From GWF2-43-63 sp035390965 (lineage in GTDB: Bacteria > Bacteroidota > Bacteroidia > Bacteroidales > DTU049), in assembly GCA_035390965.1 (NCBI GenBank), contig DAOPKE010000004.1, forward strand, positions 1-63,453: DNA of 63,453 nucleotides. The letters are read 5' to 3'. Positions 1 through 9,647 of the stretch are shown in pieces. The translations under genes were made by a program, and so were the position numbers. Every line of letters starts with the position of its first letter. Position 1 is the first letter of the stretch. The notes beneath the pieces are model-generated. The model was not told where the DNA came from. It saw nothing but the letters and a program-made list of their open reading frames with translations, and ran no database searches.

Positions 1-2873
1 CCATCTGGGCAGTGGATTCTGTCTGCTACGGCGAGACCATTGATATTTATGCAACCGGCTCTGAAACCTATACATGGAACACCGGATCGACCAATGATTC
101 CATTCAGATAACCGTTGTTTCGGATACCGCCATCAGCGTGGTGGCCACCTATCTCACCTGCATTGAACGCGACACCATTTACATCAAAGTCAAGCCATTG
201 CCCGTCATCACATTCACCGGCGACTCGTCGGTTTGTCTCAACGATTCCATGCATCTGGGTGTTGATGGCGGTATCAACTACATCTGGGAAAATGGTTTTA
301 CAACCGATAGCATTTCGTTTTTGCCAGTTGCCAGCGAAACACTGACGGTTACTGTTACAAACAGCTACGGTTGTACAGCTCAGGACAGCATTCAGACTAC
401 GGTGTATCCATTGCCGGTGCCACTGATCACGGGCGACAACACGCCCTGTCTGCATGATACAACCAGTCTTTCGGCCAGCGGCGGAGTATCGTTTGAATGG
501 TCTAACGCAGCCACAACTCCCACAATCGATATTGCGTGGAACAGCACCGGAACTTTTGACTACAATGTAATCGCCACCGATTTGAACGGATGTTCGGACA
601 CTGCATTTTTCACAGCTACGGTTACAAACCTGCCAGAATTCTGGCTTGGCAACGATACCATCATTTGCGACCTGACAAACATTACGCTTGATCCAGGTAT
701 TGCAGGTGCCAGTTACAACTGGAGCACCGGAGCTGTGACGCAAACGTTGGATGTTTCGTCGGCCAACACCTACTGGCTCGATCTGAACGATGCCAACAAC
801 TGTCACTTCCGTGACACCATCGATATTGCAGTTCAGGCGCTGCCCGACATCAGTTTCAGCGGAACCGACACCACCTGTTTTGAGTCAACGATTACCATAA
901 CCGCCACAGCTCCAAGCGGAGTAAACTATTTCTGGAGCAATGGTATGAATACGTCAACCATTACCTTTACGCCTGCTGCAAGCGGTCTTGACACTATCAG
1001 CGTAACCGTAACTGACGCATTGACATGTTCAAAAACCGATAGTCTTGAATTCATGGTTTATCCATTGCCTTTACCGGTAATTGCAGGCAACCCCACTCCC
1101 TGTCTGCATGATACAACCACCCTTACAGCCAGCGGCGGTGAAAGTTATATCTGGTCAAGCGGAGCAACGACAACATCGTTGGACATTCCGTTTGACAGCA
1201 TGGGAACATATGAGTATTTTACAATTGCAACAGATATTCACGGATGCAGTGATACAGCGTTCTATACAGCAAGCGTTCTGCCACTGCCGGTATTTGATCT
1301 TGGCGCAGACACTACAATTTGTGAATCCACATCAATTAGTCTGCATCCAGGTATCACAGGAGCCATATATGACTGGAGCACAAGTGAAACAACCCAAAGC
1401 ATCAATGTAAGTCTGGCGAATACATATCATCTTGAAATTACCGGAATGAACGGATGCAGATATTCAGATTCCATAACCGTGGCAGTTCAACCCTATCCAA
1501 CCATTACCTTTGGAGGCGACACAACGGTCTGCTACAGTCATCCGATTACCATTACAGCTTCAGGAGGCGTAAGCTATGTTTGGGAAAACAGTCTGTCAGG
1601 CGACAGCATTGTATTCACGCCCCTTTCGGATGATACCTTATCAGTACTCGTTACAGACATATATGGTTGTTCCAGCACTGATTCCATCAGTTTTGAAGTA
1701 TTACCCCTGCCAACACCAAACATTTCAGGCGACACAGAAATATGCCAATTCGACACAACCACACTGACAGCATCGGGCGGCATTACGTATCAATGGTCAA
1801 CAGGACAAAACACGTCAACAGCCAGCATTCTTCCTTCGGTTGCCGGAATCAATCAGATTTATGTTATTGCGACAGGAGCCAATATGTGTTATGATACTGC
1901 ATTCCATCAGATAACGGTTCATGCATTGCCGGCCATAAATCTTGGACCGGACACCACCATCTGTGAAGGAACATCGCTATTGCTGGATGCAGCAAACCCA
2001 GGTTCAACATACAGCTGGAACACAGGTGCATCATCACAAACCCTTACAATCACTGCAGCAGGAACATATTTTGTTTCGGTTGCAGATGCGAACACCTGCG
2101 AAAACACCGATTCCATTGTCATATCAACACAGCCCTATGCCGATGCCAGCATCACAGATATAAGCTATGTATGCCTCAATGGCTCACCCTTTGCATTCGT
2201 TGCGGCACAAGGCGGAGGAAGCTGGAGCGGTGATGGCATAACAAACGCTTCAAGCGGAGAATTCAATCCGGCTGTAGCAGGAGTAGGTTATTCAATCATT
2301 GTTTACACCATATCCGGAATGTGCGGAGATAAGGATTCCACGACCATTGAGGTAGCCGACATTCCATTTATCGATTATACATTAAGCGATGAAACCTGTC
2401 CGGGATACAATGACGGAACGCTGATTTTGGAAATTTCGGGTGGAACCTCGCCCTATTTCTATGATTTAAGTGGAACAACAATTACAGACACAACCATTAA
2501 TCTTGCACCCGATGGATATTTGCTGACAGTAACCGATAGCCGCGGATGTATGACTTCGGACAGTGTAATCATTCATGCAGAAGACACTCCCTGCGGCGAA
2601 GTAGAACTCTTTATTCCAAACATTTTCAGTCCAAACGGTGATCTTGAAAATGATGTACTTTTTGTCCGCAGCAATTTTATTGAAACCATGGCCTGGTATA
2701 TCTATGACCGTTATGGTGAAAAGGTTTTTGAAAGCAAGGATATCAATCTTGGCTGGGATGGCGAGTTTGAAGGACAAAAGGTTCAGAATGGAGTTTATTT
2801 CTGGCACATCAAAGCCACAATGATTGACGGTTCTGTCATTGAGCGCGAAGGCAATGTAACAGTTGTCCGATAA
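1..2873 (+). CDS. T9SS-secreted adhesin-like protein with CHU_C domain, 5'-truncated
   Basis: The reading frame is open to the window edge, so the N-terminus is missing; the GTG at 12 is only the first possible start inside the window. The visible 953 residues are about ten Ig/PKD-like repeats, each opening with a Pro-rich linker and a G-D-x-x-x-C motif and containing a Y-x-W-S-x-G motif. They follow a three-part A-B-C order repeated three times, with a superperiod of about 650 bp. The last ~85 residues (IPNIFSPNGD, WYIYDRYGEKVF, GWDGE, NGVYFWHI) are the gliding-motility-associated CHU_C domain used as a type B T9SS signal. Inferred role: large cell-surface or secreted adhesin. The natural ligand cannot be told. 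Family call is strong; function is inferred. Confidence 0.88.
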   Translation, partial: IWAVDSVCYGETIDIYATGSETYTWNTGSTNDSIQITVVSDTAISVVATYLTCIERDTIYIKVKPLPVITFTGDSSVCLNDSMHLGVDGGINYIWENGFTTDSISFLPVASETLTVTVTNSYGCTAQDSIQTTVYPLPVPLITGDNTPCLHDTTSLSASGGVSFEWSNAATTPTIDIAWNSTGTFDYNVIATDLNGCSDTAFFTATVTNLPEFWLGNDTIICDLTNITLDPGIAGASYNWSTGAVTQTLDVSSANTYWLDLNDANNCHFRDTIDIAVQALPDISFSGTDTTCFESTITITATAPSGVNYFWSNGMNTSTITFTPAASGLDTISVTVTDALTCSKTDSLEFMVYPLPLPVIAGNPTPCLHDTTTLTASGGESYIWSSGATTTSLDIPFDSMGTYEYFTIATDIHGCSDTAFYTASVLPLPVFDLGADTTICESTSISLHPGITGAIYDWSTSETTQSINVSLANTYHLEITGMNGCRYSDSITVAVQPYPTITFGGDTTVCYSHPITITASGGVSYVWENSLSGDSIVFTPLSDDTLSVLVTDIYGCSSTDSISFEVLPLPTPNISGDTEICQFDTTTLTASGGITYQWSTGQNTSTASILPSVAGINQIYVIATGANMCYDTAFHQITVHALPAINLGPDTTICEGTSLLLDAANPGSTYSWNTGASSQTLTITAAGTYFVSVADANTCENTDSIVISTQPYADASITDISYVCLNGSPFAFVAAQGGGSWSGDGITNASSGEFNPAVAGVGYSIIVYTISGMCGDKDSTTIEVADIPFIDYTLSDETCPGYNDGTLILEISGGTSPYFYDLSGTTITDTTINLAPDGYLLTVTDSRGCMTSDSVIIHAEDTPCGEVELFIPNIFSPNGDLENDVLFVRSNFIETMAWYIYDRYGEKVFESKDINLGWDGEFEGQKVQNGVYFWHIKATMIDGSVIEREGNVTVVR

Positions 2874-2907
2874 AACAGTTTTTTTTCATACTGTGCTGTT
2901 TTTTTCT
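2874..2907 (+). terminator. possible weak terminator after the CHU_C gene
   Basis: A CAG...CTG inverted repeat separated by an AT-rich loop is followed by a run of seven T. The stem is short, so this is a weak call. Confidence 0.35.
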
Positions 2908-2990
2908 GATTTCACCTGACATCGTGCATGGCAAGCATGAGCAAGGGAAGGTTCTGTCCATTTCCATCAGGATGAGATTGTTAAAAATAT

Positions 2991-2998
2991 TACCTTTG
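2991..2998 (+). promoter_or_regulatory. -7 box (TACCTTTG) for the queE operon
   Basis: Exact match to the Bacteroidota -7 consensus TAnnTTTG. The ATG of queE begins six bases after the box, so the transcript may be leaderless. Confidence 0.6.
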
Positions 2999-3003
2999 TA
3001 CAA

Positions 3004-3630
3004 ATGAATTCAGAATTAAGTAAAACTGATGGCAGGATGCTGCCTGTGATGGAAGAATTCCCAAGTTTGCAGGGAGAAGGTGTGAATACCGGAAAAGCCG
3101 CATGGTTTGTACGTTTAGGTGGATGCGATGTTGGATGTAGTTTTTGTGATGTAAAAGAATCCTGGAATCCCGACATACATCCGTTGTCACCAGCCGATGG
3201 CATAGTCGAAAATGTGGTAAAATCAAAAATTGGTGCTGTTGTTTTAACCGGTGGAGAACCTATGAAATGGAATCTTGATTACCTGACCGGCGAACTGCAT
3301 AAGAAAAGCATTACCATTTTTCTCGAAACCTCTGGCAGTGAAAAACCCAGCGGAACATTTGAATGGATATGCATCAGCCCAAAAAAAGGAACCATCGTTG
3401 ATTCTTATTGGTTTGAACATGCCAACGAACTCAAGGTAATTATTCAAAACGAAAATGACATGGTTTTTGCAGAAGAACTTTCAAATCGTGTCAATGCCGG
3501 CTGTATTATTCAATTACAACCCGAATGGAGTGTCAGAAACCAAATCATGCCGTACCTTGTTCAGTATGTCATAGACCATCCTAAATGGCGCTTATCGGTG
3601 CAGACACACAAATACATAAAAATCCCCTGA
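3004..3630 (+). CDS. queE: 7-carboxy-7-deazaguanine synthase (QueE)
   Basis: A radical SAM enzyme of 208 residues that converts 6-carboxytetrahydropterin to 7-carboxy-7-deazaguanine in queuosine (preQ0) biosynthesis. The N-terminus has the QueE signature E-x-F-x-S-x-Q-G-E-G followed by the cluster motif C-x3-C-x2-C in GGCDVGCSFCD, and then LTGGEP. Length is normal for the family. It is the first gene of a compact operon: the porE-like gene starts four bases after its stop. The start is fixed by the -7 box six bases upstream. The other queuosine genes are not in the window. Confidence 0.93.
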   Translation: MNSELSKTDGRMLPVMEEFPSLQGEGVNTGKAAWFVRLGGCDVGCSFCDVKESWNPDIHPLSPADGIVENVVKSKIGAVVLTGGEPMKWNLDYLTGELHKKSITIFLETSGSEKPSGTFEWICISPKKGTIVDSYWFEHANELKVIIQNENDMVFAEELSNRVNAGCIIQLQPEWSVRNQIMPYLVQYVIDHPKWRLSVQTHKYIKIP

Positions 3631-3634
3631 TGCC

Positions 3635-5563
3635 ATGAAAAACATTTTAATTTTTGGCCTTTTTTTACTGATGACAGTATGTATGCAGGCACAGGACAGA
3701 CCTTTGACCTCGAAAAACAAAAAAGCAATCAAAGAGTATTATGCAGGAGTTGATTTCCTGGACAGATTTGTTTACGATGATGCCATAAGTTCGTTTGAAA
3801 AAGCCATTCTGTATGATCCGGAATTTATAGAACCCTATATCCTGCTGGGGACTCTGTACGAAGAAAAAAAAGAATACACCAAAGCCATTGAATACTACGA
3901 AAAAAGTCTGACGCTGGATCCTGAATTTTTCCCATCAAACTTTTACAATGTCGGATTGCTTGAAATAAAAACCGGACAATATGAAAAAGCGCTTAATAAT
4001 TTCCAGACATTTCTGAAATACAATCCCAAACCAGGGCCAAAAAAACAGGCAGAACAGAGCATCCGAATTTGTCAATTTGCCATTGAAGAGATTAAGAATC
4101 CAAAACCGTTTGAACCAAAACCGCTTGGAACAGGCGTTAATACAGAGAATTCGGAATACATGCCAGCACTTACGGCCGATGAATCGACCATCATTTTCAC
4201 ACGACTGATTAAAAGCACATCGGCAGAGAGCTACAGTGAATATCAGGAAGACTTTTTCACCAGCAAGCTGATTGATGGTCAATGGAGTACCGCCATTCCG
4301 CTGAGCAAAAAAATAAACAGTCCTTTAAACGAAGGCGCCCATTGCATTTCACCTGACGGGAAAATACTGTATTTTACTGCTTGTGGGCGCAATAACAATA
4401 AAAGTTGTGATATCTACATGAGCAAGCTGCGCCATGGAGAATGGGATTATCCGCTCATAGTTCCGAAAATCAACACAGAAGCATGGGAAAGTCAGCCAAG
4501 CATCAGTGCCGACGGCAAAACCATGTATTTCGTTTCCGGAAGATATAATAAGAATTATGATTTGTTTGTAAGCACCTATAATGATTCAACCGGCTACTGG
4601 GGAGAACCGGAAAGACTTCCGGACAACATCAATTCGAGCGGTGTTGAACAAACTCCATTCATTCATCATGATGGTATTACACTGTATTTCACATCCAACG
4701 GTCATATCGGCATGGGCGGTCAGGATATTTTTTACACAAAAAAAATAGATGACACAACGTGGAGCGACCCGGTCAACATCGGTTATCCCATAAACACACA
4801 TGCCGATGAAGCATGCCTGCATATTTCCGCATCTGGGGAAACAGCATATTTTGCAACAGGCAATCTGGACGTGGAAAAACAGGAAGTATGGAATATGGAC
4901 ATTTACAGCTTTGATTTATACCGCGAAGCACGCCCCATTCCGGTTACATTTCTCAAAGGGATTGTATCGGACATCAACACCAAACAAACACTGCAGGCCT
5001 CCTTTGAACTTACGGATCTGAAGAGCGGAAAGATTGTGGCCAAATCCACTTCGGATGAAAACGGTGCCTTTCTGCTGTGCATTCCTACCGGCATGGATTA
5101 TATGTTGAATGTTTCTGCTGAAAAATATCTTTTTTATTCTGATTTTTTCAGTCTTTCCGGAACACACACCAAAACTGATCCTCTCATTAAAAATATAAGT
5201 CTGCAGCCCATTGGAAGTGATGCCGTGGTTGTGCTCAACAATATATTTTTCGATACCGATCAATACGATTTAAAACAGGAATCATTGATTGAACTGGATA
5301 AAGTGAAAAAAATGATGCTGTCCAATCCGAAAATGAAAATTGAAATCCGCGGCCACACCGACAATACAGGAAACAAGCAACACAACCTGACCTTGTCGGA
5401 AAACAGAGCAAAAGCCGTGGTCATGTATCTTTGTTCACAGGGTATTGCCAAAGAGCGTTTGGTTTATAAAGGTTATGGCGACAGCATGCCACGCGCCACC
5501 AACGAAACCGCTGAAGGCCGCGCTCTGAACCGCAGAACAGAATTCAAAGTAATAAGCAACTAA
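3635..5563 (+). CDS. PorE-like TPR / beta-propeller / OmpA-family envelope protein
   Basis: A protein of 642 residues with an N-terminal signal peptide ending near QAQ. Domains in order: TPR repeats (about residues 35-140), WD40-like PD40 propeller blades with repeated SPDGKILYF-type strands (about 150-410), a carboxypeptidase regulatory-like beta-sandwich (about 425-510) and a C-terminal OmpA peptidoglycan-binding domain (NIFFDTDQYDL, IRGHTDNTG, VVYKGYGD-type motifs). This four-part order is that of PorE, a periplasmic component of the type IX secretion system, and matches its length. Bacteroidota encode several paralogues with this architecture, so a direct T9SS role is inferred rather than shown. 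It lies between queE and cysH with four-base gaps. Confidence 0.85.
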   Translation: MKNILIFGLFLLMTVCMQAQDRPLTSKNKKAIKEYYAGVDFLDRFVYDDAISSFEKAILYDPEFIEPYILLGTLYEEKKEYTKAIEYYEKSLTLDPEFFPSNFYNVGLLEIKTGQYEKALNNFQTFLKYNPKPGPKKQAEQSIRICQFAIEEIKNPKPFEPKPLGTGVNTENSEYMPALTADESTIIFTRLIKSTSAESYSEYQEDFFTSKLIDGQWSTAIPLSKKINSPLNEGAHCISPDGKILYFTACGRNNNKSCDIYMSKLRHGEWDYPLIVPKINTEAWESQPSISADGKTMYFVSGRYNKNYDLFVSTYNDSTGYWGEPERLPDNINSSGVEQTPFIHHDGITLYFTSNGHIGMGGQDIFYTKKIDDTTWSDPVNIGYPINTHADEACLHISASGETAYFATGNLDVEKQEVWNMDIYSFDLYREARPIPVTFLKGIVSDINTKQTLQASFELTDLKSGKIVAKSTSDENGAFLLCIPTGMDYMLNVSAEKYLFYSDFFSLSGTHTKTDPLIKNISLQPIGSDAVVVLNNIFFDTDQYDLKQESLIELDKVKKMMLSNPKMKIEIRGHTDNTGNKQHNLTLSENRAKAVVMYLCSQGIAKERLVYKGYGDSMPRATNETAEGRALNRRTEFKVISN

Positions 5564-5567
5564 AAAA

Positions 5568-6275
5568 ATGATTAACAAACAAAAAATTGAAAAGTGGAAT
5601 CAGGAAACAGCCAAACTCAATCCTGAGCAAATTATTGATTATGCATTCCGCAACATCGATGGCCCTGTTACCATGGCAACCAGTCTGAGTATTGAAGATC
5701 AATATTTGTTATACCTGATTCTGAGAAATGGCCATGAATGCAGCTTTTTTACGCTCGACACAGGTCGCCTGCCTCAGGAAACATACGATACTATTGCTGC
5801 AACAGAACAACATTTCGGTATCAGAATTCATTCGTATTTTCCAGACAGACATGAAGTGGAAGCTTTTGTAAACCAAAACGGAGTCAATTGTTTTTATGAA
5901 AGCTATGAACTACGCAAAACATGCTGCAGGATTCGTAAAACAATTCCAATGGACAGGGCACTGGCAGGAAAACAGGCGTGGTTCACCGGACTACGACGCG
6001 AACAATCGGTAACACGCATCAATATTCCCATCTTTGATTTGAACGAAAATACCGGAATCATAAAAATCAGTCCATTGGCCGATATGTTTGAAAAAGAAGT
6101 CTGGACCGAAATTGAGGAAAACAATATTCCTTTCAATCCATTGCAGAAAAAAGGATACCGCAGTCTGGGCTGTCTTCCCTGCACACGCCCGATCAGCGAC
6201 GATGATGATTTTCGTGCAGGCCGCTGGTGGTGGGAAAATCCAGAGAACAAGGAGTGTGGAATCCATAAGAAATAA
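5568..6275 (+). CDS. cysH: phosphoadenylyl-/adenylyl-sulfate reductase (CysH)
   Basis: A 235-residue member of the PAPS reductase family, reducing activated sulfate to sulfite with thioredoxin in sulfate assimilation. It has the nucleotide-binding region near TMATSLSIEDQ, the FFTLDTGRLPQETY segment, and the KTCCRIRK plus GCLPCTRP cysteine pairs that bind a [4Fe-4S] cluster. The CC...CxxC set suggests an adenylyl-sulfate (APS)-type enzyme. The C-terminus carries the catalytic ECGIHKK tail. It starts four bases after the porE-like stop and is probably the last gene of the operon. No sulfurylase or sulfite reductase gene is present nearby. Confidence 0.93.
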   Translation: MINKQKIEKWNQETAKLNPEQIIDYAFRNIDGPVTMATSLSIEDQYLLYLILRNGHECSFFTLDTGRLPQETYDTIAATEQHFGIRIHSYFPDRHEVEAFVNQNGVNCFYESYELRKTCCRIRKTIPMDRALAGKQAWFTGLRREQSVTRINIPIFDLNENTGIIKISPLADMFEKEVWTEIEENNIPFNPLQKKGYRSLGCLPCTRPISDDDDFRAGRWWWENPENKECGIHKK

Positions 6276-6608
6276 GATTCAAGATCAAGGTCGGGGTCAG
6301 GCAGTAATCAGCTCTGAGACGGGGCTGAAGCGTTACAAACGTTACTGTCGTTACAGTCGTTACGCATTACAATCGTTACGGGTGGAATTTATAACACTGA
6401 AAGCGGGATTCGATACAAATAGCTCTCAGCCGTCAGTTTTCAGTAATCAGCTCTGAGAAGGAGCTGGTTTTTTTTGAAATTCAAATCAGCGCATAAAATT
6501 GTATTTTTGCGGCATCTTGTATTTTCACATCTCCGCATTTCCACATTTCCACATACTTTCGTATTTCTGATCTCGTATTTCGTATTTCGTATTTCAAAGA
6601 GTCTGTTC
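6276..6608. repeat. repeat-rich intergenic region (9-mer and 7-mer arrays)
   Basis: No gene is supported here. At 6331-6382 a CGTTAC word recurs with 9-bp spacing (four regular copies, then two drifted). At 6427-6456 four consecutive heptads begin CAG (CAGCCGT, CAGTTTT, CAGTAAT, CAGCTCT). The words CAGTAAT CAGCTCT GAG also occur at 6302-6318, so this module is duplicated around the 9-mer array. From about 6520 to 6600 a third array has a 7-bp period and ends in three perfect GTATTTC units. It lies between a -7 box and the symporter start codon. Confidence 0.75.
6502..6509 (+). promoter_or_regulatory. -7 box (TATTTTTG) upstream of the symporter
   Basis: Matches TAnnTTTG. If used, the transcript has a leader of about 95 bases that contains the GTATTTC heptad array. 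Confidence 0.5.
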
Positions 6609-8063
6609 ATGAATCCAAATCTCATTCTACTCGTTTTTGTTATTTACACGCTGCTGTTGTTTTTCATCACCTGGCTGACCAGCCGCAAGGCAAACAATGA
6701 AACATACTTTATCGGAAACCGTCGCTCAATCTGGTATGTAGTGGCCTATGGAATGATCGGCGCTTCGTTGTCGGGGGTTACTTTCATGTCGGTGCCGGGC
6801 ATGGTGGAACAACACGGGTTTGCGTATTTCATGGTAGTCATCGGATATTTTATCGGATATCAGGTAGTGGCTTTTGTGTTGCTGCCGCTGTATTACAAAC
6901 TGAATCTCACATCCATATACACTTACCTCGATCAACGTTTCGGCAACTCCTCCTACAAAACGGGCTCGCTGCTGTTCATTCTTTCACGCTCGCTGGGCGC
7001 CTCGATGCGCATGTTTCTTGTAGTGCTGATCTTGCAGAATTTTCTGTTCGACAGTCTTGGAATACCCTTCGCATTGACTGCCATCATTTTCATTTCGCTT
7101 GTATTGCTCTATACTTTTCAAGGTGGCATCAAAACCATTGTCTGGACTGATACACTGCAGACCACATTTATGCTCGGTGCTCTGATATTCACCTTATTTG
7201 CCATAGCATCACAGCTGAATATAAGCATCGGTGATCTTTTTTCCACCATTGCCGACAGCAAATATTCCAACGTCATTGTGAATGATTTCAATTCGAAGGA
7301 TCACTGGCTGAAACAACTGTTAAGCGGCATTTTCATCACCATCACCATGACCGGCCTCGATCAGGAAATGATGCAGAAAAATCTGAGCTGCCGAAATCTG
7401 CGCGATGCGCAGAAAAACATGGTAACTTTTAGTTTTATTGTTGTTGGTGTCACATTATTGTTTCTGGTTCTGGGAGCCGCTTTGTACATTTACACTGACA
7501 CGTTGAATATTGTACGTCCCGCGCTGGCAGACGATTTATTTGCAACCGTAAGTTTCAATTATCTGCCGGCCATAGCCGGATTTGTATTTCTGATTGGCTT
7601 GATTTCGGCGGCCTATCCCAGTGCCGATGGCGCCATCACGTCGCTGACTACCTCATTTTCGCTCGATATTCTGCGCATCAACCGCAAAGAATACAGCGAG
7701 AAAAAACAAAAGCGCATCCGGCTACTGGTTCACTTCTCGTTTGCATTGCTGCTACTTGGGCTCATCATTTTATTCAGCACCATCAACGATCGCAGCATCA
7801 TCGATAAATTATTCACCATTGCCGGATACACCTACGGCCCGCTGCTGGGGCTGTTTGCGTTTGGTTTGTACACCAGTCGGCCAATCCGCGACAAGCTGGT
7901 TTTCATTCCGGTCATTGTGTCGCCGGTACTTTGTTATCTGCTGGCCGCCAACAGCAAAGAATGGTTTGGCGGCTATCAGGTTGGTTTTGAACTGCTGATT
8001 ATCAACGGAGCATTGACGTTTGTTGGGCTGTGGGGGCTGTCGAGGGGTTCGGTGCGAAGTTAG
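6609..8063 (+). CDS. sodium:solute symporter (SSS family)
   Basis: A polytopic membrane protein of 484 residues from the ATG at 6609 (MNPNLILLVFVIYT). An upstream in-frame extension from 6474 would translate the heptad repeat and is rejected. There are about 13 hydrophobic segments. Family signatures include the N-terminal SRKANNETYFIGNRRS motif, GIKTIVWTDTLQ and, in the second half, GLISAAYPSADGAITSLTTSF. These are typical of the sodium/solute symporter family that imports sugars, amino acids or carboxylates with Na+. The substrate cannot be assigned. The coding sequence ends inside a 10-bp hairpin. It is apparently monocistronic. Confidence 0.9.
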   Translation: MNPNLILLVFVIYTLLLFFITWLTSRKANNETYFIGNRRSIWYVVAYGMIGASLSGVTFMSVPGMVEQHGFAYFMVVIGYFIGYQVVAFVLLPLYYKLNLTSIYTYLDQRFGNSSYKTGSLLFILSRSLGASMRMFLVVLILQNFLFDSLGIPFALTAIIFISLVLLYTFQGGIKTIVWTDTLQTTFMLGALIFTLFAIASQLNISIGDLFSTIADSKYSNVIVNDFNSKDHWLKQLLSGIFITITMTGLDQEMMQKNLSCRNLRDAQKNMVTFSFIVVGVTLLFLVLGAALYIYTDTLNIVRPALADDLFATVSFNYLPAIAGFVFLIGLISAAYPSADGAITSLTTSFSLDILRINRKEYSEKKQKRIRLLVHFSFALLLLGLIILFSTINDRSIIDKLFTIAGYTYGPLLGLFAFGLYTSRPIRDKLVFIPVIVSPVLCYLLAANSKEWFGGYQVGFELLIINGALTFVGLWGLSRGSVRS

Positions 8064-8075
8064 GAAACTTCGCAC
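8052..8075 (+). terminator. hairpin spanning the symporter stop codon
   Basis: GTGCGAAGTT and AACTTCGCAC form a perfect 10-bp stem with a 4-base loop that includes part of the TAG stop. No T-run follows. It could be an attenuating or protective hairpin. A smaller CTTCG/CGAAG hairpin follows at about 8093-8108. Confidence 0.5.
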
Positions 8076-8165
8076 AGCGTAGTGTTGGAATCTTCGCTCG
8101 GACGAAGTTTCGCTAAAATCAAGGCTCAGAAATACTTTTGGAGTTTTTTACCGCATTTTCAAAGA

Positions 8166-8219
8166 CTTTTAAGTGGGTTTTTATCGCGATTTGCAAATTT
8201 TTAAGTGGGTATTTATTTG
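8166..8219 (+). repeat. short direct repeat upstream of the DUF4143 ATPase
   Basis: The word TTTTTAAGTGGGT (first copy CTTTTAAGTGGGT) occurs twice, about 35 bases apart, just before the promoter at 8225-8257. Confidence 0.45.
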
Positions 8220-8249
8220 TTTTTTTTGATTTTTTCCCAGATAAATGTT

Positions 8250-8257
8250 TATCTTTG
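8250..8257 (+). promoter_or_regulatory. -7 box (TATCTTTG) with upstream TTTG
   Basis: TAnnTTTG match with a TTTG at 8225-8228 at suitable -33 spacing. The ATG at 8266 is nine bases downstream, which excludes the earlier in-frame ATG at 8245. Confidence 0.6.
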
Positions 8258-8265
8258 TACTTAAT

Positions 8266-9567
8266 ATGGAAAGAAAAGTATATAAAAAGTTGCTCGACTG
8301 GAAGAAAACCAGAAAACGCAAACCGCTTTTGTTGCAAGGTGCAAGGCAGGTTGGAAAAACGTATTTGTTAAAAGAATTCGGCAAAAAAGAGTACAGTAAA
8401 GTATTTTATCTGAACTTCGAATCCGACAAACGCCTGGACAGTTTGTTCAGAACAAGTATTGAGCCGGCGGCGATCATTTCGAAACTTCGAATCTTTTTAA
8501 ATGAAGACTTTGATGTTGATACAACCTTATTGATTTTTGATGAAATTCAGTCATCGGAGCGGGCGTTATCGTCTCTTAAATATTTTAATGAAGACGAAAA
8601 CGAATACCACATTGCTGCGGCGGGGAGTTTGCTGGGGATAGCCATGAACAGAAAAGAATATTCGTTTCCGGTTGGCCAAACGCAAATGATGCATGTATTT
8701 CCCATGGACTTTGAGGAGTTTTTAATGGCTGTTGGTAAGTCCAAACTTGTTGAGGAAATCAGAAAGTGTTATGAAAACGATGCATTTTGCGCATTTCATG
8801 AAATGGCATTATCATTATTTCACGATTATCTGATAACCGGCGGAATGCCGGAAGTTGTTGCTGAATTCGTAAAGAACAATGATCATCTGAAAGCTGCCCG
8901 TATACAGCAGCAAATTCTTGATTCATACATTGCCGATATGGCAAAATATGCTACTCCCGAAGAAGTGAGCAAAATAATCGCCAGCTACAACTCACTTCCG
9001 GCACAACTTGCAAAAGAAAACCGGAAATTTCAATATAAGGTTGTTCAGAAAGGCGGTTATGCGGGAATGTTTGGTGCAGCCATTGATTGGCTTTCTTCAG
9101 CCGGACTTGTGTACAAATGTAACCGGGTAACGGTTCCCAATGAACCATTATCAGTCTATTCCGATATGACTGGGTTCAAACTATACATGAACGATGCAGG
9201 ATTATTGGTGAAGAAATCCGGAATGCCGCTCAGAGAGATACTGATTGAAAATAAGCACACGGGCTCTTTTATAGGATCAGTTGTAGAAAATTTTGTGGCA
9301 GCGGCTTTTCAATCTCTTGGTATACCGCTTTTTTACTGGGATTCAGGCAACACCGCCGAGGTCGATTTTCTGATTCAGGGGCAATCTGGTGTAATTCCGG
9401 TTGAAGTGAAATCTGTCACCAACACCCGATCGCGAAGCATTGATGTTTTTAGAAAAAAATACAACTCATCAAAAATCATAAGATTGTCTGAAAAGAATTT
9501 TGGATTTGACAATCAGATAAAATCGGTTCCATTATATGCTGCTTTTTGCATGGATAGCGAATTGTAG
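8266..9567 (+). CDS. AAA+ ATPase with C-terminal DUF4143 domain
   Basis: A protein of 433 residues from MERKVYKKLL. Walker A is GARQVGKT near residue 25 and Walker B is LLIFDEIQ near residue 95. An arginine-rich AAA_14 core is followed by the DUF4143 domain, which has a restriction-nuclease-like fold: AEVDFLI and PVEVKS carry the acidic and E-x-K residues. These ATPases are common and scattered in Bacteroidota and archaea; their cellular role is unknown. The gene stands alone with its own promoter, typical of a mobile or accessory gene. Confidence 0.88.
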   Translation: MERKVYKKLLDWKKTRKRKPLLLQGARQVGKTYLLKEFGKKEYSKVFYLNFESDKRLDSLFRTSIEPAAIISKLRIFLNEDFDVDTTLLIFDEIQSSERALSSLKYFNEDENEYHIAAAGSLLGIAMNRKEYSFPVGQTQMMHVFPMDFEEFLMAVGKSKLVEEIRKCYENDAFCAFHEMALSLFHDYLITGGMPEVVAEFVKNNDHLKAARIQQQILDSYIADMAKYATPEEVSKIIASYNSLPAQLAKENRKFQYKVVQKGGYAGMFGAAIDWLSSAGLVYKCNRVTVPNEPLSVYSDMTGFKLYMNDAGLLVKKSGMPLREILIENKHTGSFIGSVVENFVAAAFQSLGIPLFYWDSGNTAEVDFLIQGQSGVIPVEVKSVTNTRSRSIDVFRKKYNSSKIIRLSEKNFGFDNQIKSVPLYAAFCMDSEL

Positions 9568-9620
9568 TTCTGTAGCGCTGCTCAAAATCTGAGTCTTCGA
9601 ACAAGTTCAATTTATTTTGC

Positions 9621-9628
9621 TATTTTTG
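9621..9628 (+). promoter_or_regulatory. -7 box (TATTTTTG) for the acyl-CoA synthetase
   Basis: TAnnTTTG match 20 bases before the ATG at 9648. Confidence 0.5.
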
Positions 9629-9647
9629 ATTTTCGGAAACAACGCCC

